This document shows, piece by piece, positions 17,719 to 26,684 of a stretch of 64,000 bases of DNA (its first letter is position 1; every line of letters begins with the position of its first letter). This DNA is from Sediminibacillus albus (GTDB taxonomy: Bacteria > Bacillota > Bacilli > Bacillales > Amphibacillaceae): the NCBI RefSeq assembly GCF_900101125.1, contig NZ_FNFL01000002.1:310001-374000 (forward strand), written 5' to 3'. The position numbers and the translations under genes were made by a program. Below the pieces are notes generated by a model. The model made no database searches. It worked only from the letters and a program-made list of their open reading frames with translations, and had not been told where the DNA came from.

Positions 17719-17925
17719 TCAATAATTTGATTTCTGTAACTCCTCGTAGGCCAGAAGGAATTCTTCATAGCTTGTTTCGCCTAGTGTCTTTACATTATTT
17801 CTAAATAATCGTTGAAAAGTAATATCTCTTGCTTTTTCGATAGAGCATTCCATAGCATTCCTAATTAAATTCATGTAGGAAACAAAATACTCTTTCCGCA
17901 AGACTCCACCATGATTAATGATCAT
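17719..17925 (-). CDS. Small hypothetical protein next to the ars remnant
   Basis: A possible 68-residue protein, MIINHGGVLRKEYFVSYMNL at the start, mostly helical and charged, with GGGG about 9 bases before the ATG. It lies 23 bases downstream of the decayed arsR-arsO remnant on the same strand and could be a surviving fragment of the same locus. I do not recognise the family and no motif supports a function. Confidence 0.4.
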   Translation of the reverse strand: MIINHGGVLRKEYFVSYMNLIRNAMECSIEKARDITFQRLFRNNVKTLGETSYEEFLLAYEELQKSNY

Positions 17926-17948
17926 GTAAACATCCCCTTTCCCCTTTT

Positions 17949-18796
17949 TTAGTTACAACTCGTTCTACAACAATTACTTGCTGTATTTAAACCATCTATT
18001 TCTAAAGGTGTGGCAGAGGGCCCCACTCGACAAACCCCTGTTTCTGGTAATTTCAATTTTACTTTTCTAGCTTCTTCCTCATCCCCCGCAAGGTGGGCAA
18101 CAATACCAATAACAGCTACATGCTTGTTTTTAAAAGTTTTCTCCTCTTCAACTATATTGGAAATATGTGTGTACAAATTCCTTTTTAGCTCTTGATTAAT
18201 CCACACCCCATCAGCAAATGGAGGATTAGGGTTATCCAAGTTCCAGTTACATCAATTACAGCTTTCGTGGCTATTTTTTCCATGTTCCCATTAAGTTTTA
18301 CATAAATAATGAAAGGCTTTTGTTCACAGGAATGGGATTTCATTTTATCCAGTTCTTCTTGGTGATATTCAAAATTTCAGCTTGATAAAGAATCCTTTCC
18401 TTTATCTGTGGATGATTGGCTAATGGTTCTAAGTATTCCTCCACCAGCTCCTTACCCGTTGGCCAATTTATCAGCTTTAGGTTCAACCCAATCAGTCTTT
18501 TGTAATAACTGTTTGGCAGCCTCATCCATATTGAATTCCCATGGGAAAATAATTGGACGTTTCTCCACTCAAGAATGTTACTTACTATCTTAGAGCCTTT
18601 CTCTAAAATAAGAAATGGTTGATTATATTTATTTAAATGGGCAGCAGCTGCGAGTCCTACCGGGCCTGAACCGATAACGACAATTGGTAATTCTGCCAAT
18701 AAATATAGGATATGCAGCCTCTTTTCATCAGATAATGCTTTAAATGTTTGTTCATAATATTTAAATATGTGGTACATCAACTGTCATAGGAATCAT
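17949..18796 (-). pseudogene. Decayed arsR-arsO fusion remnant
   Basis: Remains of an arsenic-type operon. The ATG at 18796 has the good ribosome binding site GGAGG but reaches a stop after 11 codons; the ArsR N-terminus (YYEQTFKALSDEKRLHILYLL) continues in another frame. After that, the sequence jumps into an FAD/NAD(P)-dependent oxidoreductase of the ArsO type (LPIVVIGSGPVGLAAAAHLN, then PTGKELVEEYLEPLANHPQI). That frame stops near 18340; the homologous protein continues in another frame (PFIIYVKLNGNMEKIATKAVIDVTGTW) and then in 17949-18239 (NPNPPFADG). There it jumps from KHVAVIG to AHLAGDEEEARKVKLKLPETGVC, skipping what should be about 200 residues. It ends with the Cys-rich SNCCRTSC tail. 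Several frameshifts and at least two deletions make a functional product impossible. Confidence 0.8.
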
Positions 18797-18812
18797 AAAA
18801 TCCTCCATTCAT

Positions 18813-18863
18813 TTAATCAATTTTTTTTGATATATCCATAATACATCAAAAAAAATTGATTAA
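18813..18863. promoter_or_regulatory. Paired ArsR-type operator, perfect 19-bp inverted repeat
   Basis: TTAATCAATTTTTTTTGAT (18813-18831) and its exact reverse complement (18845-18863) are separated by 13 bases. Each arm itself has the ATCAA-N6-TTGAT form expected of an ArsR-family site. It lies just upstream of the broken arsR start, so the operator has outlived the gene. Confidence 0.7.
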
Positions 18864-19302
18864 CAAGGGATAAAACATTTCTGCATTATTAACCATCAAT
18901 GTAAAATAGATCGCGAGATGTTTTTTGAAGCAAACGCAAGCTAAATTAAGAATGAATATCACGCAACTTAAATAATAGATTGATAGAATAGATTTAGGTT
19001 TATCCAATTATGATAGTAGAGTAAATTCATTTACTTCATTCTCTCTTTTGGATTTCTTTCAACCGGATGCAAGTGATATAGTGATGATTGAATGTTAATC
19101 TCAATGAGGAGGCTTTCTGGGTGTTATATTTGTTTATCTAGCACTTTTCGTTGCTCCGTTGAAAAAATGGTAAGCTCTGATGCGTATGTTTTTAAATAAT
19201 ATTAATGAAATATTTCAGGGAATAAGATACTCTAGGAAGTAGAATTCATCGTATAGTAACAGTTTTAGTTAACCGCTTTCATTAAAGGCAGGGGGAGATA
19301 CC
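18864..19302. other. Non-coding stretch before the sugar-sensor operon
   Basis: No convincing gene in about 440 bases. A GAGGAGG followed by a six-codon GTG frame near 19107 goes nowhere and may be a relic. The last 40 bases hold the leader of the next gene with a 12-of-14 cre-like match on the minus strand (19268-19281). Confidence 0.45.
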
Positions 19303-20301
19303 ATGAAGAGGTTACCAAGAAACACCCTTTATGCCGCTGTAATTGTCGTGTTTCTTATTAGTTTTTGCTCGATGCTTTATTATGGGAAAGAAACATTTTA
19401 CGTGGAGAAGAAACTATCTTCCCAGCAAATATATGATTACCATTTTGCGCTTATCACCGAGGAAGTTGGCAATGATTATTGGAGATTGATAGAGAACGGG
19501 GCAAAGGAAGAAGCAGCGAAACACAATGTTTACCTGGAGTATATAGGTCCAAGGAAAAGCGATAATGAAGAAAAATTGCAGACTTTTGATCGTATGATAT
19601 CTGCAAAAGTAGATGGGATCATCACCCAGGGAATTGGCGGCGAACGATTTAAAGCTTTAGTCCATAAAGCGGTTGAGCGTGGGATTGAAGTAATTACCGT
19701 TGATACGGATGTGCCGCACAGTGAGCGGCAGGTATATGTAGGCACGGATAATTACCAGGCTGGCTATTTGGCAGGACAAGCGTTAATTAATGATACGGAA
19801 GGAGAAGTCCATGTTGGCGTCGTTATCGGTTTGTTGGATGCTCTCAACCAGCAGGACAGACTGAAGGGATTTAACGACGCAATTGCTGAAGAAAAACGGA
19901 TTCATTTAGCTGACGTAAAGGAATCGAATATTACAGAAATTGGAGCTGCTGAAGCAGCGTATTCCTTACTAAAAGAACATCCGCAAATTAATGCACTAGT
20001 AGGGACAAGTGCATTGGATGGGATGGGGATTGTCCAGGGAATCGAAGAAATCCATCTTACTGTAGAGCCGTATGTTTTGGCGTTTGATATTCTTCCCCAG
20101 ACATTGGAGTTGATTGATCAGGATAAGATTGATGCGACTATTACCCAGTACCCTGCCCAAATGGGAAAGCTGGCTGTCAGGCATATGGTTGATTTACAAA
20201 CTGGCAGGCAGGTAGAGCAGCTGCAGTTCACCGAGACAGGAATCATCCGTAACAAAGACATCAGTAATGGAGAAATCATAAAAAAAGGTGACGAATCATG
20301 A
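19303..20301 (+). CDS. Membrane-anchored sugar-binding sensor protein (RbsB/XylFII-like)
   Basis: Type-1 periplasmic-binding-protein fold of 332 residues, held by one uncleaved N-terminal membrane segment (YAAVIVVFLISFCSMLYYG, residues 10-28) with no lipobox. The body shows the family pattern: FALITEEVGNDYWRLIENGA, VDGIITQGIGGERF, VITVDTDVPHSERQVYVGTDN, and DATITQYPAQMGKLAV. Its stop codon overlaps the start of the histidine kinase gene (ATGA), and a YesN regulator follows. The same gene order is known for the clostridial XylFII-LytS-YesN xylose sensor, so this protein probably presents an extracellular sugar to the kinase instead of feeding a transporter. Ribosome binding site GGGGGAG. Confidence 0.85.
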   Translation: MKRLPRNTLYAAVIVVFLISFCSMLYYGKETFYVEKKLSSQQIYDYHFALITEEVGNDYWRLIENGAKEEAAKHNVYLEYIGPRKSDNEEKLQTFDRMISAKVDGIITQGIGGERFKALVHKAVERGIEVITVDTDVPHSERQVYVGTDNYQAGYLAGQALINDTEGEVHVGVVIGLLDALNQQDRLKGFNDAIAEEKRIHLADVKESNITEIGAAEAAYSLLKEHPQINALVGTSALDGMGIVQGIEEIHLTVEPYVLAFDILPQTLELIDQDKIDATITQYPAQMGKLAVRHMVDLQTGRQVEQLQFTETGIIRNKDISNGEIIKKGDES

Positions 20302-21776
20302 AGACAATCCGCAGTAAATTGATTGTTTATTTCTTTGTCTTTGTCGTTTTGTTTAACATTGTTTCTGTCTCCATTTATGTTAGCTCCAATACGCTGACTA
20401 GTTCCTATCATTCGAGCTTTGAAAGGTTTTTACTGCTTAATACTATTTCCCAGTCGGCGAACAAGCTATACGAAGATACCAAGGCTTACGTGATGGAGCA
20501 GTCTGAAGAAAATAGCCATGCGTACTATGCTTCGAGAAAACAAATGAAGGAAAACGAGCAGCAGCTTCAATCCATCCTTGCTGATGATGAACAAATTCAA
20601 ACAAAAAATTACCTTAATTTAATAGAGAATATTATTTATGAGAGTGAGATTACTACTGGATTTGTATTGAGGGATGATATTGAGCGATATACCGCTCATT
20701 TAAAAGAAACAGAAAGCACCGCATCTTATATCCAGGAAACGACATTGCATTTGATTGATTTGGAGCTTACAGAATATCAATCGTTATACCTTGATTTACA
20801 AGACCGCAATGAAGCATTCCGCTGGTTCACCTTATTTGTGTTCACGACCACTGTCATGCTGGCGATTTTTTTCGCTATTTGGTTTTCAAATGGAATCAAC
20901 AAACCGATTCAGACGCTGACCAAAGCTGCCAGAGAGGTTTCCAGGGGAGACTTTGCTGGAGATCCTGTCGATGTCCGTTCCAATGATGAATTAAAACTGC
21001 TGGGGAGCTCCTTCAATCAGATGAGGGCAAATATCCACGAGCTGATTAATGAAATTAAAGACCAGTCAGAACAAGAAAGGTTAATGAAAGAATTAGAATT
21101 GAAGCATTTACAAAACCAGGTAAATCCACATTTCCTGTTTAATACCTTGAATACTATCTCAAAAATGGCCTATTTAGAAGACGCTAAGTCTACCTCCAAT
21201 CTGATAGATTCTACTGCGGCCCTATTGCGATATAGTTTGGGCGATATTGATAAATATGTTCCATTGCGAGAGGAGGTCCGGGCCGTGGAAGAGTATTTAA
21301 CAATCCAGAAAACGAGGTTTACTGAACGAATTAGATTTACGGTCGATGTCGATGAAAGCTGCCTTGATTTACCTGTTCCGCGTCTGACGCTGCAGCCTCT
21401 AGTAGAAAATGCTTTTATCCACGGGGTGGAAGAACAGGAGGAAGGCGGAACGATTCAATTACATATATATCAGAAGCGTGAAGCGGCCATTGTAGAAATC
21501 CAGGACAATGGAAAAGGAATGAGCGCCGATAGGATAGAAGCAATTCTTTCTTTCTCTAAGGAGGAAGGATCGTCCCATGTCGGCCATTCAACAGGGCTGG
21601 GAATATCCAATGTGATTCGCAGACTGCAGCTATTCTATCGGACAGAGCACGTTATTGAAATCGATTCGGAGCTTGGCCAAGGCACGAAAATCAAATTACT
21701 GCTGCCAAAACAAAATATTCCGGCTGGGGAAAATCGAGGAGGTGGATCTCATGAAAGTTCTGATAGCGGAGGATGA
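20298..21776 (+). CDS. YesM/LytS-type sensor histidine kinase
   Basis: A 492-residue membrane kinase. Segment 1 (residues 9-30) and segment 2 (177-196, FTLFVFTTTVMLAIFFAIWF) enclose an extracellular sensor domain of about 145 residues. A HAMP linker (NGINKPIQTLTKAAREVSRG) follows, then the His_kinase domain with phospho-acceptor His278 in QNQVNPHFLFNTLN. The ATPase domain has an N box (QPLVENAFIHG), a G1 box (DNGKGM) and a GLGISNV G2 box. Start ATG is preceded by AAAGGTGA and overlaps the stop of the sensor gene. It should phosphorylate the AraC-type regulator encoded immediately downstream. Confidence 0.9.
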   Translation: MKTIRSKLIVYFFVFVVLFNIVSVSIYVSSNTLTSSYHSSFERFLLLNTISQSANKLYEDTKAYVMEQSEENSHAYYASRKQMKENEQQLQSILADDEQIQTKNYLNLIENIIYESEITTGFVLRDDIERYTAHLKETESTASYIQETTLHLIDLELTEYQSLYLDLQDRNEAFRWFTLFVFTTTVMLAIFFAIWFSNGINKPIQTLTKAAREVSRGDFAGDPVDVRSNDELKLLGSSFNQMRANIHELINEIKDQSEQERLMKELELKHLQNQVNPHFLFNTLNTISKMAYLEDAKSTSNLIDSTAALLRYSLGDIDKYVPLREEVRAVEEYLTIQKTRFTERIRFTVDVDESCLDLPVPRLTLQPLVENAFIHGVEEQEEGGTIQLHIYQKREAAIVEIQDNGKGMSADRIEAILSFSKEEGSSHVGHSTGLGISNVIRRLQLFYRTEHVIEIDSELGQGTKIKLLLPKQNIPAGENRGGGSHESSDSGG

Positions 21777-23175
21777 ACTGCTGGAACGAAAAGCGATGCG
21801 TAAATTCCTTGAAGATAATTTTACTGATTTAACTGTGGTTGGCGAAGCAGTTAACGGGAGAAGGGCAATTGAAATGGCAGAAGAACTGCAGCCTAACGTA
21901 ATATTGATGGATATCAAAATGCCTGGCATCAACGGATTGGAAGCAATAGAATCCATACATGAAAAGAACCCTGGAATAAAATTCATCCTTGTTTCCGCTT
22001 ATGATTCTTTTGCCTATGCCAAACAAGCAATGAAGATGGGCGTAAAAGAATATATCTTAAAACCTAGTAAAAAAGAGGAAACGATCCGGGCGGTATTGCG
22101 TGTAAAAAAAGAAGTGAAGGAAGAACAGGCTAGAACTGAACGGACAAGGAATTCCAGTTTGATAGCCAAAGAATTGTTTTTGACTAAACTGATGAAGAAC
22201 GAAATCGGGAATGACACCAAAGAGTTACAGCAGACGCTATTCCCTTTGTTCCGATCGGCTTTTTTCCTTGCTGCCAGTGATGAACGTCTATCCGGGAAAG
22301 CGATTGATGAGTGGATAAGCCAGATAACGGATGATAAATGGATATATAGGCTCGAAGAAGGCCAATTGATTATTGCGGTTATCTCTGAATCTGTTAAAGA
22401 CAAAGCAGCGGTCTTAAAACTTGCCCGAAGGCTGCAAATGCAGCTGGGAGACGACGCTTATGTGGGGGCTGGTTATCCAGCGGAAAGGCTGGAAGATTTG
22501 CCTAATTGCTATCACCAGGCATTGCAGGCAGTCAAGCACTTAGAGCAGATGGGCAATAGTAAATTCGGCTTTCCGCCTGTTGAATTTAGCAGAAACAGCA
22601 TTTTGGAAGATATCCTCTTGGAGGTCGTCAGCGGGAGCGACACAATTGCCCAGCATTTTTTAGCGGAAATGTGGCAGAACAAACATGCAAAGACAGAACT
22701 GCTGCAGGAACTGTTTTTCCGCCTAAAACAAGAACTGCAGAAGCGGGATATCCAACCGCCCGAAACGGCCATGCCTGACATGGATTCCTACCAGGACTGG
22801 GCAGAATACATCAAACTGGCCAGCTTGAATGTCCAGCACCATTTTCAATCACAGGATAAAATAGAGCGGGCAAAAAAGTTTATCCATGACCACTACCACG
22901 AGCCAATTAGCCTGGAGGATGTTTCTTTCCGATCAGAACTAAGCCCTAATTACTTTTCTAATTTATTTAAGGAATCAACTGGAGAAACATTTATTGATTA
23001 CTTAACCCATATTCGGTTATTAAAGGCGAAAGAATTTTTACAGTCTAATAAATACAGCCTTAAGGAAATTTGTTTTATGGTTGGATATAAAGACCCGAAT
23101 TATTTCAGCCGGGTTTTTAAAAAGTATTTTTCGCTATCACCGAAGCAATATCAAAAGAAAATCTTAAAAAAATGA
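21751..23175 (+). CDS. YesN-type AraC-family response regulator
   Basis: A 474-residue regulator with a CheY-like receiver at the N-terminus (acidic pocket AEDE, phospho-acceptor Asp54 in VILMDIKMPG, conserved KPSKK loop). A middle region of about 230 residues has no clear domain, and a C-terminal AraC DNA-binding domain (IERAKKFIHDHYHEPISLED, then YFSNLFKESTGETFIDYLT and VGYKDPNYFSRVFKKYF) ends the protein. ATG 21751 is preceded by GAGGAGGTGG and overlaps the kinase gene by 26 bases; the open frame extends further upstream but without a better start. It probably activates the ABC operon starting at 23295, whose promoter has a good -10 but no good -35. Confidence 0.9.
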   Translation: MKVLIAEDELLERKAMRKFLEDNFTDLTVVGEAVNGRRAIEMAEELQPNVILMDIKMPGINGLEAIESIHEKNPGIKFILVSAYDSFAYAKQAMKMGVKEYILKPSKKEETIRAVLRVKKEVKEEQARTERTRNSSLIAKELFLTKLMKNEIGNDTKELQQTLFPLFRSAFFLAASDERLSGKAIDEWISQITDDKWIYRLEEGQLIIAVISESVKDKAAVLKLARRLQMQLGDDAYVGAGYPAERLEDLPNCYHQALQAVKHLEQMGNSKFGFPPVEFSRNSILEDILLEVVSGSDTIAQHFLAEMWQNKHAKTELLQELFFRLKQELQKRDIQPPETAMPDMDSYQDWAEYIKLASLNVQHHFQSQDKIERAKKFIHDHYHEPISLEDVSFRSELSPNYFSNLFKESTGETFIDYLTHIRLLKAKEFLQSNKYSLKEICFMVGYKDPNYFSRVFKKYFSLSPKQYQKKILKK

Positions 23176-23230
23176 AGAAAATCATAAAATATTACAGAAA
23201 AACGGCTCCCTTTTCCTGTGGAGTCTTTCT

Positions 23231-23256
23231 TATAATAAGTAATGTAAGCGGTAACA
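23231..23256 (+). promoter_or_regulatory. -10 element and perfect cre box of the second sugar ABC operon
   Basis: TATAAT at 23231-23236 lacks a good -35 hexamer at normal spacing, as expected of an activator-dependent promoter. TGTAAGCGGTAACA (23243-23256) fits the cre consensus at all 14 positions and covers the predicted transcript start. Confidence 0.6.
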
Positions 23257-23294
23257 GAAAACGCTTTATAAGTTAAACAAAGGGGGCTTTACAA

Positions 23295-24617
23295 GTGAAG
23301 AAGATTTTTGGAATTTTATTATTAATGGTTATGGCACTTGTGATTGCAGCTTGTAGTTCTGATTCATCATCAAGTGATGATGGAGAAGATGCTAGTGCAT
23401 CAGAAGGAAACGATTCAGAAGAAGCAGCCGGATCTGATGGAGACGGCGGCACAGTGGAAATTTTCAGCTGGTGGACAGGCGCCGGTGAAGAAGATGGATT
23501 ATTGGCATTAATCGACTTGTTTGAGCAGAAGCATCCCGATATTACGGTAGATAATGCTGCGGTAGCTGGTGGAGCCGGTACAAATGCCAAAGCAGTGTTG
23601 GCTACCCGTATGCAGGGGGACGATCCGCCATCGACTTTCCAAGTGCATGGTGGAGCAGAGTTGAACGAAGGCTGGGTTGCAGCTGACAAAATGGAACCGC
23701 TGAACGATTTTTATGAAGAGCAAGGATGGATGGATAAGTTTCCACAAGATTTGATTGACTTGGTAAGTAAGGATGGAAATATCTATTCTGTTCCAGTAAA
23801 CGTCCATAGAGGTAATGTTGTATTTTATAACAAACAAGTATTTGAAGAAAATGGAGTAGAAGTACCGACTTCTTACGATGAGTTTATTGAAGTTGCTGAT
23901 ACCTTGCAAGATGCTGGTGTTACTCCGCTTGCTTTAGGTGATAAAGAAGCTTGGACTGCAACACAAATTTTTGAAAACATTCTTCTGGGAGAATTAGGTG
24001 CTGAAGATTACCGGAATTTGTGGAATGGCGACATCGCTTTTGATGATGAGCGAGTAGTTGCAGCAGCTGAAAAGTTCAAGACAGTGCTTGGCTATGTTAA
24101 TGAAGATCATGCTTCACGCAACTGGCAGGATGCTGCTCAATTAGTTGGTGATGGGGAAGCAGCTATGATCAATATGGGTGATTGGGCGAAAGGTTATTTC
24201 TCTAATGACTTAAACCTGGAGACTAATGTCGACTTTGGTTACTTTGCTTATCCGGAGACAGACGGAGATTTCATGGTTATTACCGACACATTTGGATTAC
24301 CTAAAGGCGTGGAAAATCCTGAAGATGTCAAAGAATTCTTAAGTGTTCTTGGTTCACAGGAAGGTCAGGATGCATTCAACCCGTTAAAAGGTTCTATCCC
24401 TGCACGTGTTGATGCCGATACTTCTAAATACGACGAGTACGGCCAGGATGCGATGGAAGACTTTAATAATTCCAATCTGACTCCGAGTCTTGCCCACGGA
24501 TCTGCAGCTGCAGAAGGATTTGTCACTAAAGCAAATCAAGCAGTAAACATATTCGTTACACAACTTGATGTTGAAAACTTTATCAATACGTTGAAAAACG
24601 CAGCAAATGAATTGTAA
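23295..24617 (+). CDS. Extracellular sugar-binding lipoprotein (CUT1, glucose/mannose-type)
   Basis: Binding lipoprotein of a second sugar ABC importer. GTG start with AAGGGGG upstream; the signal peptide ends in the lipobox IAAC (acylated Cys followed by SSDSSSSDD), then an acidic serine-rich linker to about residue 50. The mature body begins VEIFSWWTGAGEEDGLLALIDLF, a form seen in the GtsA-like glucose/mannose-binding branch, and includes DPPSTFQVHGG and AAMINMGDWAKGYF. It has 440 residues. Adjacent sensor genes and the downstream sugar dehydrogenase indicate a monosaccharide or short oligosaccharide; the exact ligand cannot be read from sequence. No ATPase is linked. Confidence 0.85.
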   Translation: MKKIFGILLLMVMALVIAACSSDSSSSDDGEDASASEGNDSEEAAGSDGDGGTVEIFSWWTGAGEEDGLLALIDLFEQKHPDITVDNAAVAGGAGTNAKAVLATRMQGDDPPSTFQVHGGAELNEGWVAADKMEPLNDFYEEQGWMDKFPQDLIDLVSKDGNIYSVPVNVHRGNVVFYNKQVFEENGVEVPTSYDEFIEVADTLQDAGVTPLALGDKEAWTATQIFENILLGELGAEDYRNLWNGDIAFDDERVVAAAEKFKTVLGYVNEDHASRNWQDAAQLVGDGEAAMINMGDWAKGYFSNDLNLETNVDFGYFAYPETDGDFMVITDTFGLPKGVENPEDVKEFLSVLGSQEGQDAFNPLKGSIPARVDADTSKYDEYGQDAMEDFNNSNLTPSLAHGSAAAEGFVTKANQAVNIFVTQLDVENFINTLKNAANEL

Positions 24618-24656
24618 GAAATAGTCACAGGGTAATTTTAAAATTAATCAAAAAGC

Positions 24657-24765
24657 GGCTGACTCAGAACATTATGGTTCAAGCTCCTCTACAGCCTGAA
24701 GGCGGATCTGCCTGATAGGTTATGAGATAGGCTCGCCTGTCTTCGAGTCAGCCTCTTTCTTAATT
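24657..24765 (+). other. Large intercistronic hairpin between binding protein and permease genes
   Basis: GGCTGACTC (24657-24665) pairs with GAGTCAGCC (24745-24753), enclosing further short inverted repeats, and is followed by TCTTTCTTAATTT. It looks like a leaky terminator or 3'-end stabiliser that raises binding protein over permease. Confidence 0.6.
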
Positions 24766-24798
24766 TAACCTACCCTCTTTTGACAGGAGGATGATGAC

Positions 24799-25797
24799 AT
24801 GGCGGAACAAGCAGTTAAAGGAGAAGAGCACGATTATACGGAAAGAAACAAGACGGCCGTTCAGGCTGATCCTGGAAAAAAACCAAGAAGAAAAATATCA
24901 AAAGACCAATGGGTGGCATTGGGGTTTCTGGCACCATCCTTTATATTGGTGCTTATCTTTGTCTATGGATTCATCGGCTGGACAGGCTGGGTATCTGTTA
25001 GTAATTGGAATACACTAGTTCCGGATTTTTCGTTTGCAGGCTTGAAGAACTATATTTATCTTTTTAATGATTACAGGTTTCAGGCAGACTTAAGAAATAC
25101 GGTATTCTTCACTATATTATTTATTGGCTTAGTCATTGTTATGGGGCTTGGTTTATCTATTTTGATCGACCAGAAATTAAAAGGGGAATCCATTTTCCGC
25201 AATATCTTTTTATTTCCAATGGCTTTGTCTTTTGTAGTTACAGGGGTTGTATGGCAATGGCTGCTCAATCCGTCCACTGGGTACAATCAATTTCTGGCGG
25301 TTTTCGGCATTCAGCCAAAATGGTACACCGACACAAATATTTTGGCCGGATTTGAATGGGGCAGTATTGAATTCGGACTTCCTGTCGCTATCATTGCTGT
25401 CGTTATTGCTGCTGTATGGCAAATGACCGGTTTTTCTTTGGCAATGTATTTAGCGGGTCTGCGCGGCATTCCGGATGAACTGCGGGAAGCAGCACGAATG
25501 GATGGAGCTTCTGAATTGCAGATTTATAAAAAAGTTATCCTGCCAATGTTAATGCCGATTACGGTCAGTGTTGTCATCATCATGGCACACATCTCATTGA
25601 AAATATTTGATTTGATCTATGCGATGACTGGGTCCGGAGCAAACTTTGTTACCGATGTTCCAGGTGTCTATATGTTTGAAACAACCTTCCGCGGCAACTA
25701 CTATGCAAATGGTGCGGCTATTGCGATTATCATGTTGCTTCTTGTAGCGGTCTTTATTGTGCCGTATCTATTGACCAACAGAAGGAGTGGTAACTAA
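24799..25797 (+). CDS. Sugar ABC transporter permease, MalF type
   Basis: Membrane subunit of the second sugar importer, 332 residues. A charged cytoplasmic tail of about 38 residues precedes six membrane segments, the first being [20 protein letters not shown]. The ATPase-docking EAA loop reads [19 protein letters not shown] with PMLMPI following. Start ATG has GGAGGATG about 6 bases upstream. It is followed directly by the second permease (TAATG overlap), and together with the binding protein forms a three-gene unit. Confidence 0.88.
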   Translation: MAEQAVKGEEHDYTERNKTAVQADPGKKPRRKISKDQWVALGFLAPSFILVLIFVYGFIGWTGWVSVSNWNTLVPDFSFAGLKNYIYLFNDYRFQADLRNTVFFTILFIGLVIVMGLGLSILIDQKLKGESIFRNIFLFPMALSFVVTGVVWQWLLNPSTGYNQFLAVFGIQPKWYTDTNILAGFEWGSIEFGLPVAIIAVVIAAVWQMTGFSLAMYLAGLRGIPDELREAARMDGASELQIYKKVILPMLMPITVSVVIIMAHISLKIFDLIYAMTGSGANFVTDVPGVYMFETTFRGNYYANGAAIAIIMLLLVAVFIVPYLLTNRRSGN

Positions 25798-26618
25798 TGG
25801 CTGCATTTAATATTTGGAAACCGATAAAATACTTGATTTTGACTATCATGGCTATCATCTTTTTAACGCCGATTTACGTAATTGTTGTAACAAGTTTAAA
25901 GCCTTTAGATGAGGTTTCATTAGCCAATATGTGGGCATTGCCTACCGCTATTGATTTTAGCAGCTATTCCCATGCATTCTCGGAACTTGCCCCGAACTTT
26001 ATGAATAGTATTTATTTAGTAATACCGGCAACATTGCTGTCTGCTCTGTTGGGAGCTATGAATGGGTATGTGCTTTCCAAGTGGAAATTCAAAGGATCTG
26101 AACTGATTTTCACCGTCATTTTGTTTGGTATGTTCATACCTTACCAAAGTATATTAATTCCTTTGATCCAGTTTTTGCGCAACATTGAAATGTACAACTC
26201 CATTGCCGGACTAGTGCTGACCCATGTAGTATATGGTCTGCCGATTACGACATTGATGTTCCGAAACTTTTACGCCAACATTCCTGACACGATGCTGGAA
26301 GCAGCAAAAATCGATGGAGCAAGCTTTTTGGGGATATTCAGACATATCATTATCCCGCTGTCAATCACCGGCTTCGTCGTCGTTGCTATTTGGCAGTTTA
26401 CGAATATTTGGAATGAGTTTCTATTCGCAGTTACCATTACAAACTCGGACAGCCAGCCAATCATGGTTGCTCTGCAAAACCTATCGGGCAGCCAAATTGT
26501 CCAATGGAATGTGCAGATGGCTGGGGCATTGCTGGCAGCCATGCCGACACTCCTCGTGTATATCTTGTTAGGGAAATACTTCGTCCGCGGCTTGCTTGCA
26601 GGCTCTGTCAAAGGCTAA
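25797..26618 (+). CDS. Sugar ABC transporter permease, MalG type
   Basis: Second membrane subunit, 273 residues; its ATG shares one base with the stop codon of the previous gene and uses AGGAGTGG as ribosome binding site. Six membrane segments are visible, and the EAA loop reads [19 protein letters not shown] followed by IPLSI. The C-terminus [14 protein letters not shown] is the usual MalG-type tail. Partner of the permease encoded immediately upstream. Confidence 0.88.
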   Translation: MAAFNIWKPIKYLILTIMAIIFLTPIYVIVVTSLKPLDEVSLANMWALPTAIDFSSYSHAFSELAPNFMNSIYLVIPATLLSALLGAMNGYVLSKWKFKGSELIFTVILFGMFIPYQSILIPLIQFLRNIEMYNSIAGLVLTHVVYGLPITTLMFRNFYANIPDTMLEAAKIDGASFLGIFRHIIIPLSITGFVVVAIWQFTNIWNEFLFAVTITNSDSQPIMVALQNLSGSQIVQWNVQMAGALLAAMPTLLVYILLGKYFVRGLLAGSVKG

Positions 26619-26684
26619 ACTATTAGTAGATCATTAACCAGGGACAGACACCTTTAGGGCAAATTCGACGAGAGGACGGGTATC

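Noticed and set aside
17538-17804. 88-codon plus-strand frame
   Set aside because: No ribosome binding site, no recognisable motif, and it overlaps a slightly better minus-strand candidate.
19268-19281. cre box (minus strand TGAAAGCGGTTAAC) before the sugar-sensor operon
   Set aside because: Only 12 of 14 positions fit, with the conserved final CA missing.
26640-26665. CAGGGACAGACACC motif, similar to GGGGACAGTCCC near 43766, as a dispersed repeat
   Set aside because: The shared stretch is too short to claim a repeat family; the second occurrence is explained by the dctP-dctQ hairpin.
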